From contig OY740768.1 of NCBI GenBank assembly GCA_963513935.1, forward strand, positions 14,367,993 to 14,431,992: a stretch of DNA of 64,000 nucleotides, read 5' to 3'. Position numbers and translations under genes: made by a program. Under the pieces are notes generated by a model. The model saw only the letters and a list, made by a program, of their open reading frames with translations. It searched no databases and was not told the DNA's origin. The DNA is from Aphrophora alni. Its lineage: Eukaryota > Arthropoda > Insecta > Hemiptera > Aphrophoridae. This document shows positions 25,591-37,637 of this stretch, piece by piece. Each line of letters begins with the position of its first letter. The stretch's first letter is position 1.

Positions 25591-25920
25591 GAACCATTCA
25601 CTCGCTCGGTGACTTAAAAATGAATATTTTCGTGAAAAAACTCGGTATCGATTTTGTGACCCAGCACATAACTTTCTCAATTACTATAAGTGAGAAAAAC
25701 AAACAGAAACTTGTATCCTTGACAAGGTATGTCTTGTAATTATAATAAACTGCACGGAATATTAAAGACGTAGTTGAAAGCTACTAAAATCCTCAGTTTA
25801 TGAAATGTGCTTTTAATATAAATCTCCTTTTCTAAGAAATCCGGTTCTCTTTGGATTTATTAAAGGTAATGATTAATATCCGCCATCTTGATTTTTTCGC
25901 CAGACTTGCACATAAATAGT

Positions 25921-25940
25921 TAAGAAGAAGAAGAAGAAGG
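25921..25940 (+). repeat. (GAA)n microsatellite
   Basis: A short run of aagaagaagaag steps, about six units. Confidence 0.85.
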
Positions 25941-26200
25941 TATTCCAATTAACTTTGCTTTGAAGCTGACGCGAGGGAACGGACCTAACCTAACTAATTA
26001 CTCTTGGATAGTGTCAGCACATGTTAACAGGCAATCTACTGTCGAGTTGTAGCTATCTGAAGAGTCAACAAATAGTTTTTTTTTTACGGAAATGTCAGGT
26101 TTGAGGATCCTTAATGTCCGGCGTTTGAGGGGACTAATATTAATGTTAATATTTTGAGGGTTAAAAGAAATCAACATTTCGTTGTAGATCTCATGAGAGC

Positions 26201-26227
<27 letters not shown>
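26201..26227 (+). repeat. Poly-A tract (27 A)
   Basis: An uninterrupted run of 27 A following ctcatgagagc. It could be the tail of a retroposed copy on the plus strand, but I see no target-site duplication. A separate T run lies at 26408-26424. Confidence 0.9.
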
Positions 26228-26232
<5 letters not shown>

Positions 26233-26649
26233 ATTAATCAATTTGATTTAAATGTGTTCTTTTCCAACTAACCGAAATTCACATTGGCTGAAATCAATAA
26301 AAACCCTTACACATAAGTTATAAACCTAACTAGCCTAAGCTTTATGTAACTACATAATTATCTATTAAAAGTTGTTTTTTTTTCAAATACAACACGTTTA
26401 TAAGAAATTTTTTTTTTTTTTTTTATACAAACACTCCTCTTGGGCTCACTTGATTCATATACTCTTGGTTTAGACCGCTCTCATAAATCTCATCTATCAA
26501 ATCAATTCTTTTCTGACCTTAAAGTTCTTAGAGTATTTGAGGGATAGGGGAATTAATTTCTGCTATTTTTTATTTCTCAATGCAATGATGTCCGGGAAGT
26601 TTTACGCTTTAAACAAATACATAGCAATAAATTTCTCATAAGATATAGA

Positions 26650-26660
26650 GGGGGGGGGGG
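26650..26660 (+). repeat. Poly-G tract (11 G)
   Basis: An uninterrupted G run in AT-rich DNA, similar to those at 6243, 24569, 36753 and 46173. Confidence 0.9.
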
Positions 26661-26835
26661 AACGCAGTAATAAAGAAAATTACATTTTGTGGTCTCATGG
26701 TAAAAATTAGTTATACGGTTTTCGGACGTGTATTCTAGAAAGTCCGTGCAATTGTTTTCTTTTTAAGATCAGTTTCACGAAAAAAAAAATTTGTTTCAGG
26801 AATATGTATCCTTAATTAATGCGTTACTATTACTG

Positions 26836-26865
26836 GTTTCGACTGTTTTTGTCTGTCATCGTCAG
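26836..26865 (-). ncRNA. Hammerhead-like structured motif, copy 1
   Basis: On the minus strand the order is CTGACGA, T, a GAC/GTC stem extended by a mismatch and one more pair around an A-rich loop, then GAAAC. The boxes correspond to the CTGATGA and GAAA boxes of hammerhead ribozymes, with one substitution. Five other sites in the window share the same arrangement, including the extra T. Activity is not predicted with confidence because the box has a substitution and stem III is not clear. Confidence 0.4.
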
Positions 26866-27116
26866 ATCCAGTCTATCTTGTGTAGATTTTGTCGAGAATT
26901 TTCATTGATAATAAATATTAATACATATAATAAAATCGGTTGAAATTGAAATTATTATTTTTAAAAACATTGTTTTCTTAAAGTGTAAAAGAAGTCAATT
27001 GGTTGTATCGTAGTACTGACCAGCCCTTCTTAATAGTACCAAGTAGTTCTTCTAACTTGGTCTCTTGGAACTTGAAGGAAATCTAGATTAAAACCGTTGC
27101 TACAAAGGTTTCTTTC

Positions 27117-27585
27117 TAATACGCCTCGTATTATTGAACAGTTCCCTAATGGGCCTCGAAAGCTGTACATATCTGAGGAAGTCTCCACTGGCTGAGCTAG
27201 TGTCGTTATCGAATCTTGTAATTATAGGAATATCACATTTACTTGGAGGAGGTCAGTATACAATAATTTCACTATTTGCCACCGTAGACAAATGGCTTGG
27301 TAACGGTATTAGCAGAATAGAAATCTGCAATTATTAGTGTAATACGAGATATGAAGAAAAAACTGTTTAAAATGGCTACTTTTTTAACAATTTCATTAGA
27401 GTTCTTTACGATCACACAATGGTTGTTTTACCAAAGTCCTTATCTTATATTTGTAGTAGACGACAAGGACGAGTACGATGATGGATGGATGAAAATAACT
27501 TTTTCTATTTCCTGAGGCCATCAGATGTGAAGATCAGTAAACAAACGGAGGTAGAGGTTTTAGCGATTACAAAATTTACCCTTAT
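27117..27585 (+). repeat. Interspersed repeat family F5, copy 1
   Basis: Collinear with 36060-36590. Shared landmarks are gggcctcgaaagctgtacata, a ttacttggaggaggtcagt phrase, aaaatggctac/ccattttgaaattt, gtccttat, gacgacaaggacg and the phrase gaagatca-taaac-aacggaggtag. The 67-codon ORF at 27134-27337 lies in it and I do not regard it as a gene. The class is unknown. Confidence 0.6.
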
Positions 27586-27589
27586 ACTG

Positions 27590-27690
27590 CGTGTAATATC
27601 AGAGTCGGAAGAGAATAATGGAAAAGTGTAAATCCAGCTAGACACCTCGGGATTGCCAAGTTTATACTCACTATAATGACTCCTCCAACT
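27590..27690 (+). repeat. Interspersed repeat family F1, copy 2 (partial)
   Basis: It contains agagtcggaagagaa, a shortened middle, and the F1 3' block (aatccagctagacacctcgg, then gattgccaag and tatactcact). It ends about 20 bases before the (CT)n tract. Its 5' edge abuts the F5 copy, so one element is probably inserted beside or in the other. Confidence 0.6.
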
Positions 27691-27706
27691 ATAATGGAAC
27701 AAACAT

Positions 27707-27948
<242 letters not shown>

Positions 27949-28149
27949 ATATATACAGGAAGGGGAACCATCTTATTATTGGTTGTTATATAATTATGAA
28001 TTTTATTTTATACATTTTCCGAAACATTGATCTCGCGGGTTTTTACAAATTATTTATTTGATATTATACTAGAATATAAGAAAAACATATAATTTCTAGA
28101 AACTGGAGTGATTAAATAGGGAAGAAAGGCCAATGACTTATTCATTGGG

Positions 28150-28300
28150 ATATAGACTAGCGAGTTGGAGCGCAGAATCGCAGGTGGCTAGTCACGGTCC
28201 ACTGACTGCGCAATCGCAAATGTCAAACAACTTCACTCAGAGTGCAAATTGCAGTTGCGCATGCGCTCTGAGCAGCTGACGCGAAAAATTAGTTGTAACA
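28150..28300. promoter_or_regulatory. CpG-rich patch with NRF-1/Ewg-type palindrome
   Basis: A 150-bp patch is clearly less AT-rich and CpG-dense (gagcgcagaatcgcagg, gactgcgcaatcgc, ctgacgcgaaaa). At 28256-28266 it contains the perfect palindrome-like TGCGCATGCGC, which matches the known binding consensus of NRF-1 and its insect counterpart Erect wing. Such sites are enriched in promoters of housekeeping genes. I see no exon next to it, so promoter function is an inference; a mobile-element origin is also possible. Confidence 0.25.
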
Positions 28301-28695
28301 TCCCAAAGTCAGGGTCAATGACTTTATCTACCGTATACTGAATGTAATGTCTTCCCAGGGATCAATTATTGTAAATATTTGTTTTGCTTACACCTGGGCG
28401 AGTAAAAGATATCCCATATTGCACCCATTTACAGCAAACAAAATGTAATTATAATAAACCACTGACGGAAAAAAAACCATCATTCCCCAAAACGACAGTT
28501 TTACTTAGTAGCCCTCAAAACGGATGTTACCTTAAAAACAAACCAAAATAAGAAATACTATTTTCCCTCTATAAAGGACTTATATTATTGAGGTGAAATA
28601 TTTCAGAATTAGCTCTCTAGCATGCTTAGGCATACAACAAGATTGTTGTGGCAAGAATGATTTATTTAACAAAAAGTTACCTCATTTTTTTCTCC

Positions 28696-28727
28696 GTCAC
28701 GTTTCGGGGCTTTTACTCCATCATCAG
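28696..28727 (-). ncRNA. Hammerhead-like structured motif, copy 2
   Basis: On the minus strand it reads CTGATGA, T, GGAGT-AAAA-GCCCC hairpin, GAAAC, then GTGAC. Both core boxes are canonical. The stem has one A/C mismatch. The base run after GAAAC differs from GCGTC of copy 3 by two changes, which would alter the cleavage triplet. It forms an inverted pair with copy 3 about 90 bp away. Confidence 0.45.
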
Positions 28728-28818
28728 ATCCTTTTTTTCTAAGGTCTTCAACACGGTGAGTATGTTTTAATATCTGTTATATTAATATTTTATATTACGG
28801 GCCCAGAAGAGAAGAGAT

Positions 28819-28850
28819 CTAATGATGGAGTAAAAGTTCCGAAACGCGTC
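28819..28850 (+). ncRNA. Hammerhead-like structured motif, copy 3
   Basis: It reads CTAATGA, T, GGAGT-AAAA-GTTCC hairpin (all five pairs possible, counting G-U), GAAACGCGTC. The last ten bases match the minimal stem III plus GUC cleavage triplet pattern reported for hammerheads in Penelope-like elements. The first box carries a G-to-A change that should impair catalysis. Stem II is kept although its sequence differs from copy 2. Confidence 0.45.
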
Positions 28851-31800
28851 ATAGAAGTGGTAATCTCACTAGACGTAGGAAAAATAAGGTATGTTATTGT
28901 TATTCCATAGAGTAACTTGGATATTAAAAAAAGTTGAATATTATTATTTTTTATTTCAAAAACGGCTTCAACGTAAAGACAAAATATGAGTAATCATATT
29001 TCTCAAAAACCTCCATTTTCTTTTTAGCGGTCCATACAGATTTATGTTTGTTCTAAACACATTTAAAACTTCGAAAATAAATAAGATATTAAGTCCAGAT
29101 TTGGTTTACGCTTATTGTACGTAACCTTTTACCAGTAGACCTAAACCTTAAATCAAGAGTTTATGTAGTAGATTTTTAAAATGGTGGCCGAGTAATTTGT
29201 TCCGAAATTCTGAAAAGTCGTTAACGTTACATACAATTCTTAGGTCAAAAGATAGCCGAATACCTCTAAATATAATATCTTAGTAGATATCATGTTACAT
29301 CTCCTGGTAACATCTCTTGACGTAAATAATACTGGTATTTTAAACTTTTGGTTATTGTGGACAATCAGCACTATTTCTGTATCTTTTTATCGATAATTCG
29401 GCCTAAAATAAGAACAAATTTATCATCGTGTTTGACGTTTAAAGAGCAACATTTGCTGTGTAAGGTTTTCGCTTTTCCGAATAATACTTATTAAAACAAA
29501 TTATTTATTGAGTGGAATAATAAGTTTCTTTGGAACAATAAGTTAAAAATTGTAAGTACTACAATATAAACTCCTCTGAAAGAAAGTTACTTCCATATTA
29601 TGCTGAAATTTGAAAATCTATAACGTAAACTCAAAAATGCGGGTTATAAAGTAAAAAGTTAAAATAAACTATGACCATCGTCTTTGAAAGATCGAATGTG
29701 TGAGTAACTCTTTTAAGTGTGATTTGGTTGTGTGTTAATCTACGACCATGACCTAGGAGCAGATATTCCTGATATCAACTTTAGACATTTGACAGTAAAT
29801 CACTGGTCGAGCCAGTGTGGACGTGAGTCAAGAGTTCGAGTTGAGGAAAATGTCAGATTCCGAGTTAAAGTTAAAGAGCCGATGTAATTACCGACTATTT
29901 TTACAAGATATTGAGGCCTTTTGTCCTCAGTAATTATAAATAACGAGCGATTTTTTCCTTATAGAATAAAAGTGTCATCATATATTTTATAAAAGTATAA
30001 ATTTCAATGGACATTTAATAAGAAGCAATGTTAAAGAATATCAATGCGATTGATTATTAACAGCATTTCGATTTATTGTTTACCAGATCCAAAACATCGT
30101 AATTGAATGACTTTGGGATATGCGTCTTTGTTTTCGCAACGTCTAATTATAGAGTGACTTATACATACTGTATTGAGGATGTAGTTTTTCGTCCTCGCCG
30201 TTCGTCAATATTGGTTTGTTAACTTATAGCGCAGTAATACATTCTCGCGTTGTTTTATAGTGTTTGTTTATGGATAATGGGATTAGAATAATAAAATATA
30301 GAGTAGGGGCTTTAACAGTTGTTGGATCATATAGTTTTGGATTAAATCACTCTGTTTCATCTTTACTAACAGGTCTCTCTTGACCAACTTTTGTTCTCTT
30401 CCGACCCAGATTTTAGTAGAGTATTCGTGGGCAGGTGTCTTTATTTAATCGATAATTTTTTTATAAGGAGATAATGATCGAGAGGTTTTCTGCTTTTAAA
30501 CAATAATACAAGTAATAAAAAAGTTAATTATCGTAAATCTCTTTGCTAATTATCATTACATGACCAGTAAATAATCACCAATACTTAGACTGTTATTTAT
30601 TAATGTATTTTACTGGGGCCTATAAATTTTATTTCTGCAGTAGCCCTACATCTTGCACGTTTTAAAATCAACAAGACGCCATTAATACAAAATTACTTTC
30701 TACTTCGCCAATTATATTAGATAGGTTTTTGTATTTTGTTGTGCCTCCCCCCCATTATCTACAATTTAGTTTTCATCATTTTATGTGTTGGTATAAAGTT
30801 TGGGTTGGACGTAGATTGGGAAAGACAGCAATATCACGGGTAATATTTATATTAGATTGTCTCTTATATCCTAATCGATATAGATAATAGGTATATTATA
30901 ATATTACAGAAATTATTAATCTTTCTCATTTAATGTGGAACTAATTGAGATTTAAACCACTATCTTGGATTCAATGTCCTTAAGGACATTATTAAACGGT
31001 TGAAGAGATTTCTATAATAATAATGAAGTTTATTTTGAAGCTTGAGACATAGGATGTTGGTTCTGTTTTTATTACAAGAATAGCATGAAATGAAATTTGT
31101 TGTATTTTGCATATTAATGATGTAACAAGATCACCACGTTTGGCTTTTACTTATCTTACAAATGGTGGTATCTAACAAGTTCGAATAAAATGTGGTGAAA
31201 ATAATTTCTTTTTATGGAAGCGTGTTCAAGTGTAATTTGCACTTTGATGGAGAGTTTGCGTTATCTTAGAGAGTTCTTGCTACCGGAATGTATTTTTTGC
31301 TCATTCCCACCGCATCATAAATATGGTGTATGGTGGGGTAAATCTGTATTACCGATCACATTCTCTTAATTCCTTGAGTGTGCTGCCATCTATTACATCA
31401 GATGTATATATTATATATCTATATTGAAACAGTAATTTGTTGTTTTAATATATGTCCTCAAAGATTTAAAGTGGTATACCTGTTGTCGAACGAAACTGTT
31501 TTGACGTAAGATCGAAATTTCAATAAAAAATGGGATTTTTAAACGTAAGGCCACTTCATTCTTACATAAAGTACATTGTACAGCGGTACCGTTGTTAAAG
31601 GCGCACTCAACGATTTTATCTCTAAGGATTGGTTGCTATCTCAACATCGGTTATACATGTATTGATCATAAAGTGAAAATAAACCATCTCTTCTAGATCC
31701 AAACAATATTAATGAAATGTTAATATTTATAATCCAAATAAATTTGCAGAGCCGGAAAAAAAAATAAAGTTTCAGTTCACGAGTAATTTGGAAAAATCAA

Positions 31801-32638
31801 AACAAATCCTATGATAACGATCATGGTTTATTTTCGTGTTTTGTCTACTATCTACATTTTGGTCTTTCCAGAAGATCGAAACTATCAAAAATGTTGTATG
31901 CTACTTTGCTGGAAGATAATATTTTCATTCCTTACTGTAGGCGCTGCTGCCCTCTATGAGCGAACCATTGAAACACCAGTTCCTACTTTTCAATAGTGTT
32001 CCAAAACAGTATCAATTATTGTGAACTAGGAATGATTCAGTCTTTTTATGGGTTTTTCCAGAAATATTTAATAATATCTGGTATTGTATTTCTTATAAAG
32101 CGACGCAATGGAAACATTGTGCAACAACTAGAATGTTATGACAGGCGACAACGTGATAATGTTGCATGCGTCATCCAAACAAAACCTCTGCCACACTCGA
32201 CAATCGCATTACGCCGTAGTACGTAAATAATGTTTTTTAGTGTAGTTTCTATCTGTCATAGTACATACCGAAGTCACATGGAATTTTGGTATTTTTTTAA
32301 AATTTTCTCTTCTTCAAACTCTTGTACTTCTTCTTCTGATTTTGATAAATTAAAAATTGGACACAATTACCTTTAATTTATTACTTCGGACATAACAACT
32401 GTAGTGTTCGTTATCTCACGATGTCAGCGCACCACTGAACTTCAATTTATAAAATTACAACGGTACATTTTTAATCTTGTTGTTTAAACCTGACACTCAT
32501 CAAAAGAAAAGAACATAAAATAAAAACATATAGCCTTCGAATACCGTTAATACACGAATTGAAGCCTCACGTTATGGGATCTTAGATATATACCTACATT
32601 CAATGAAATTTAAAAAATCCTTATTGCTCGTCATAAAA
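28851..32638. other. AT-rich stretch without recognisable genes
   Basis: No gene is visible. A fragment of family F1 on the minus strand lies at 30362-30455. Two adjoining ORFs (31811-31996 and 31996-32226) encode unrecognised peptides and lie in a slightly GC-richer patch from about 31900 to 32220; I could not assign them. Confidence 0.45.
30362..30455 (-). repeat. Interspersed repeat family F1, fragment (minus)
   Basis: On the minus strand it has gaatactctactaaaatctg, gggtcggaagagaac and aagagagacctgttagtaaa, matching the 5' half of F1. The 3' block is missing. Confidence 0.45.
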
Positions 32639-33015
32639 CGCACATTGTAGATTAAACGCACATTGTAAATTAAACGCATATTGCAGATTAAACGCACATC
32701 GTAGATTAAACGCACATTGTAAATTAAACGCATATTGCAGATTAAACGCACATCGTAGATTAAACGCACATTGCAAATTTAACACACATTGTAGATTAAA
32801 CGTACATTGTAGATTAAACGCACATTGTAGATTAAACACACATTGTAGATTAAACGCACATTGTAGACTAAATGCACATCGTAGATTAAACACACACCGC
32901 ACATTAAACACACATGTAGATTAAACGCACATCGTAGATTAAACGCACATTGTAGATTAAACACACACCGTAGATTAAACGCACATTGTAGATTAAACGC
33001 ACATTGTAGATTAAT
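32639..33015 (+). repeat. 18-bp minisatellite, ~21 units
   Basis: The unit is cgcacattgtagattaaa with small variants (catattgcag, cacatcgtag, cacaccg). About 21 units are present. A three-unit block (cacattgtaaat, catattgcag, cacatcgtag types) is repeated near 32660 and 32710, showing expansion of blocks. One unit near 32912 is shortened. As 18 is a multiple of three, minus-strand frames stay open and give hexapeptide repeats; this is an expected by-product and I see no gene signals. Confidence 0.97.
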
Positions 33016-33937
33016 TACCTAATGTAGATTATGTTGGCTCATTTTTTGCTTGTTGCAGAATTAGATCTGTTTTTAAAATTTGTATAATAAGATAAAAATA
33101 TGTCCTTCGGGATAACCACAACAATTAACTTTTTCTACATACTTCAATGAAATACAATATCTATTCTTCTGTAGAGACGAGACCGTGGTGTGCTTCAATA
33201 GTATTTTTCACTCGGATTGTACAACGTTCACATGATGCACGAGTCAAATTTGTAGCATGCCACAGAGTAAACACTGTGTGTCATGTTGTCTAAGTTGCAT
33301 ACGGTTTCCTTCGTATAAACGTTCAACAGATAGTAAGTCACAATCAAGAGAACATAGTTTATAGTCACTCCTATAAATAAATTATATTTATGAACGTTTA
33401 CTGCATTTCCACTACTGTGCTCTGGAGAATTCTAGCACTGCATTGCACAGTTAATATTTCTTTATTTACTCAAATCATTCTCATATTCATTATTTTGCAG
33501 TGGTATAAATTCCAACTGTTATGTAATTAAGCAATAAATTAATCCTTATGACAGTAGGAAATGCGGTTTTTATTTAACATTTGTTATTATTATACAGTAT
33601 ACAGTATCTGTGCCACAGATCTTCGTTTACGATTTTTTTAAATTATTAACACAGTAGAAAGCAGTATATCGTTTATAGTGTGTTGAAGATAAGGTTTAAC
33701 AGTGTAGAACTAGATGACAATTATTTTTGTTATTATAAAATGCACTAATATTTTAGTACATTATCTTACACACTTTAGTAATAACAATACACCATAATGT
33801 AGACAAGAGAAATGTGTCTGAACTATCAAAACTGGTTTTGATATTTTGTGTAATTCCACATTCTCTTAAAAAAGAGCAATAATTTTTTTTTCTTGTCGTT
33901 TAAAGGTGAAAAACCTCTTGGTCTTCATCGCCTAAAA
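33016..33937. other. AT-rich stretch, nothing specific
   Basis: No gene, RNA or delimited repeat was seen. Confidence 0.5.
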
Positions 33938-34140
33938 GTGGAAAGAAGATAAAAAAAGATTCCTAGCCTTCGAATACTCTAATAGCGTCAAGGTCGGAAG
34001 AGAAATAAAGTTGTTCAAGAATGAGATAATAAAGATGGAAGGGAAGGATTTAACACAAAACTACATGGACAAAGGTATAGTTTCAACTAGAATCCCTCAA
34101 GATTGGCAAGTTCGTACTGACAGTATTGAGTCCCTGAAGG
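33938..34140 (+). repeat. Interspersed repeat family F1, copy 3
   Basis: It contains cctagccttcgaatactcta, atagcgtcaaggtcggaaga and, about 100 bp later, the 3' block ccctcaagattggcaagttcg. It is one of the most complete copies, and its start may reach to about 33905 (aggtgaaaaacctcttgg). It is followed directly by copy 4. Confidence 0.65.
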
Positions 34141-34320
34141 TGAGAATAAACTAATAGTGTCAGAAGGGGGAAAGAAGAAGAAAGATAGATAAGTTGAAAG
34201 AGAGAGATAACTTTCTGAAGACTATATGAAGAGAGGTATAGTTCAAGTTGTGTACCTCGGAATTAGCACATCCTTACTCACTATAAGCGAGTCGCCTCTG
34301 AGAGTGTCTCTACAAGGAAT
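34141..34320 (+). repeat. Interspersed repeat family F1, copy 4
   Basis: A second F1 copy follows head to tail: actaatagtgtcagaagggg, a GA-rich middle, then tacctcggaattagcacatcc and tactcactataag. The 5' block is shortened. A tandem pair suggests local duplication or nested insertion. Confidence 0.55.
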
Positions 34321-34639
34321 GAGTGGTCAGAGGAAAATATTGACAGAGCTGATTGATTGCCTGTTCGGATTATTACAAGGTGGGTGATACTGGATTTTTA
34401 GTCTCCACAGTTTTAGTTAAGTATCTGGATCTTGCCCGTTGGATTGGTAATTTGACGTTACAAACAGGTGTGTACATGCAATGTGTATATCTAATTAGTA
34501 AATTAGGTGGAGGTTAGTCATCATTTATGTTAACTGATTTGGACTTCCTTTGTGGAATTGCGGATAATGAGAAGGCAAGTAAAACATGGATCTACCAGTC
34601 TTTGTGTAAGTCCTGCACCTGTAACTTTAGAACAAGCCG

Positions 34640-34820
34640 TTTGGTGAATAATTTAGGAACTGTTTCAATAAGAACCCGCCGAGTCTAGCGATAGCGTTCT
34701 CTGTCTTCACCCAGCTTCGTGCGGAAAATAACTACAGGTGGTAGCGAACTCTGGCTCAGAAGGCCATCTAGCAGACCTAGGCTCTTCATAGGCTGTTTCG
34801 TACGAAGACGCTTACACGCA
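34640..34820 (+). repeat. Interspersed repeat family F4, copy
   Basis: The central phrase aactacaggtggtagcgaac, then tctggctcagaag, aligns with F4 at 50840 (aactacaattggtagcgaac). The flanking 34690-34800 is CpG-rich (gcgatagcg, gtgcgg, gtacgaagacgc). Confidence 0.45.
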
Positions 34821-36059
34821 AGTTAATTGTAAGCAATTAAAGTTGTTTCTGTTCGGAAGGGGTAGATGGCTTTTAGAGCTATGACGGAATTAGTTGTAAA
34901 TTATGGATTGACCAGATTGCGGCTGGATACAGTTTATAGGTATCCAAGCCTATACTCATTATAATTGAGCCCTCGATGGTCTTGTATTGTGTGTTGTGGC
35001 ATTTTGTTGCCTTCTGTCAAGAGATATTAAGATAGCCTATAAACTTTTAGGTGTGGGCACTTTGAATGGGGAATACTTACAGGAAATGGCCTCCCCGATC
35101 TGTTGTGTGTGGGTTTGGCAAAGGGTAAAATTAGCGTACTGTTCTCTAGATGAGAAGATTGGTACATCAAGCACGTGTAGTCTTAAAATATGAATTTGCC
35201 AAACGGTTTTAATATATGTGAGATTTCATTACAAAAATGAAAATTTTATAAGTAATTAGATAAAAGTAAATATAATAATATATATTTTTTAATATTATCA
35301 TTATAGATTATCCGGTCATTTGGCATTATTTGTATATACAAACTAATACATGACATTTCGAGAATATATATTAACTCACGTTATCAAGTGATAAAGTTTT
35401 GAAAACACCAATATCCTAGTAGCCTAATACCTTAGGGTGATGTTGGAAACTAAAAAAAAATCTGTCGCCTAAGAAAAAAATACAGTTAAGAAAGTTTTAG
35501 ACTCGAATAGTCAAAACTAAGACTTACAAACGTGATCAGGAAAAAAACACAAGATACAGAATCGCACAACACAAAGAACGGCAAACAACTGTTGTTTATA
35601 AGTGAAGATTCAAGAGTTTTTATGTATGGAAAATGTATTAATAATAAGAACAATCCATCATTATCAAATAACTTGCTCGAATAGTTTGGGTTCTGCCTTG
35701 TCAACTAAAACAACTTTATATACTGCTTATTTGTCTAAAGAGAAAATAAAAATAACAATATTTTATATTAAGTTTGTTTAAATATATTTTTTTAATGTAG
35801 ATGAAGTATTATTAAAATAATAGTTTAACTTATGGATCATGAAACGATTACATTTTAAATTAAATTAAAATCATGTCGGTTTACATTAATACAAAAAACA
35901 AGTTGATGGGTGTCGTCATAGTCTCATCATATAATGTACTGACAAGAAATTGGTTTCTTGGGCATTATCAACTTTTTTTGTGTTTACTAATAGGGTAATT
36001 TTGTTTAAGATTTTGTACACAGATTTTCTGTACCTCATATTTGTATATACTAGTACTTT
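34821..36059. other. AT-rich stretch without recognisable genes
   Basis: Two small ORFs (34987-35193 plus, 35486-35704 minus) give peptides I do not recognise. No other structure is evident. Confidence 0.45.
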
Positions 36060-36590
36060 CTTGACGTCGGGGTCTATAGACTCTAATGAGCCTCGTAGAT
36101 ATTAAAACTTCTCCACTCGCTTCGCTCTTATCAGAGTCTCGCCCCCAAGCGGGTCTCGAAGCTCTACATACCTCCTATATGAAGGAGCTATTATGATGAG
36201 GACTCAGTTTTGCCACCATACGAATACCACAATTTCTTGGGAGGTCAGTGTTTGAAATTTTAGCAATAACTTCGATATTTGTCATGGTTGGTATCCTTGC
36301 ATGTGGAATTGCAATATTCAAATTATAATATAATTTAATGGGTTATAAGTTAAGTAACACACAGGATATGGACAAACAGCCTAAAACGACCGCCATTTTG
36401 AAATTTTTAGTTCTATAAGCACACTTTTAGCGTCCCCTATGGCAAATTATCGTTGTTATGTACAGACGACAACGACGGAAGTAACTTTATCGTTATCCTG
36501 AAGCTATGAAACGTTAAAATCACTCAAAAAACGTAGGTAGAAATATTTGCGATTAACTAACTTACTCCATGTTGTATATTGTATAAATAA
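36060..36590 (+). repeat. Interspersed repeat family F5, copy 2
   Basis: Collinear with 27117-27585. It includes gggtctcgaagctctacata, ttcttgggaggtcagtgtt, gccattttgaaatttttag, gtcccctat and gacgacaacgacgg. The copies differ by many substitutions and indels, so the insertions are old. Confidence 0.6.
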
Positions 36591-36639
36591 TAATGTAAAA
36601 TAACTTCAATCAGTTGACATTTCGTGATCTACAATTCCT

Positions 36640-36965
36640 ATACTGGAAATTCGCAAATACAAAATTTGCAAATTAAACAAATACATCAAATTACTATGCA
36701 TGATTAAACTTTGGGAATCATAAATTAAAATTGAATTGATCACGTGGTGGTAGGGGGGGGGGCAATCGAAAGTGGACAATATTAGCATACAGATTAATAA
36801 TGGCGGTATTTGCATGTCCCATGAGATAGTATGGTGTGTGATTTGTTGTTTCAATCTGTTTGTATTATTGTAGAATTATTCTATAAGTAAACACAGTCAT
36901 GGAAACACAATTAGAATTAAATAAAGTGTGAAGGGAAAGAATATTCTGTTATTATCTAAAATAAT
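36640..36965 (+). repeat. Interspersed repeat family F6, copy 1 (with poly-G)
   Basis: Aligns with the reverse complement of 43385-43720. Shared blocks are tgggaatcataaatt, a run of G (36753-36762), aatcgaaagtggacaatatt, agcatac, gagatagtat and gtgtgatttgttgtttcaat followed by ctgtttgt. The central ~120 bases are highly similar. The poly-G run is present in both copies, so it is part of the element. The 82-codon minus-strand ORF here is not credible. Confidence 0.8.
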
Positions 36966-37214
36966 TAAATTTATTGTTACAGTTTCAACCTTTACGGAGT
37001 GACAAACTATATATTTTGTATTGGATATAGTTTGTAATTTGTAACTAAAGGACACTCGACTAGTAAAGGTTGAAAACGGTCGAATAAATTGTTTTTTGTG
37101 TGTAGATATGTCTTTGTTTCTCTCTCACATAATGTTTGACTTAGAAAGATTAACGAAATAAGAGATTGGCTTACATTTTAGAATTAACACCGAGCATAGA
37201 CGAATACAAATGTC

Positions 37215-37440
37215 TATTGGTAACCTTCAGGGATCACTTTAGTGAGTACGGGCTTTGTATCCCGAGGGAATCTAGCTGGATGTAATCCCTGGGAGCCCCT
37301 TTTAAATTTAGTTTTGGGTTAGATCCCTCTATTTATATATTTCCTATTGGGTCTCTTTTGACGAAATCTTGTTCTTTCCGAACCTGACGATGTTGAGTAT
37401 TTTAGGGCTACAGTGTTTATTTTTTGTTCTTTTCTTCCTT
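37215..37440 (-). repeat. Interspersed repeat family F1, copy 5 (minus)
   Basis: On the minus strand it shows the F1 5' block (ccctaaaatactcaacatcg, tcaggttcggaaagaac), aagagacccaatagg, and the 3' block atccagctagattccctcgg followed by caaagcccgtactcacta. It retains nearly the full length. Confidence 0.65.
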
Positions 37441-37614
37441 TTTTTCATCAATAACAAGTTTTAAAGTAGTTAGCTGTGTCTGTTCTCAGCTAAGATATGG
37501 CTTTCCAGGGACTGTGTCAAGCCATTAAAATATTTCATTTACTTAAAAGATTTTACGTTCAATGTTCCACTTCAACGGTAATAAGTGTATTTATACTTTT
37601 ATGAAATTTTGGTT

Positions 37615-37637
37615 AAAAAAAAAAAAAAAAAAAAAAT
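37615..37637 (+). repeat. Poly-A tract (23 A)
   Basis: Uninterrupted run of A. No clear retroposon body ends here. Confidence 0.9.
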
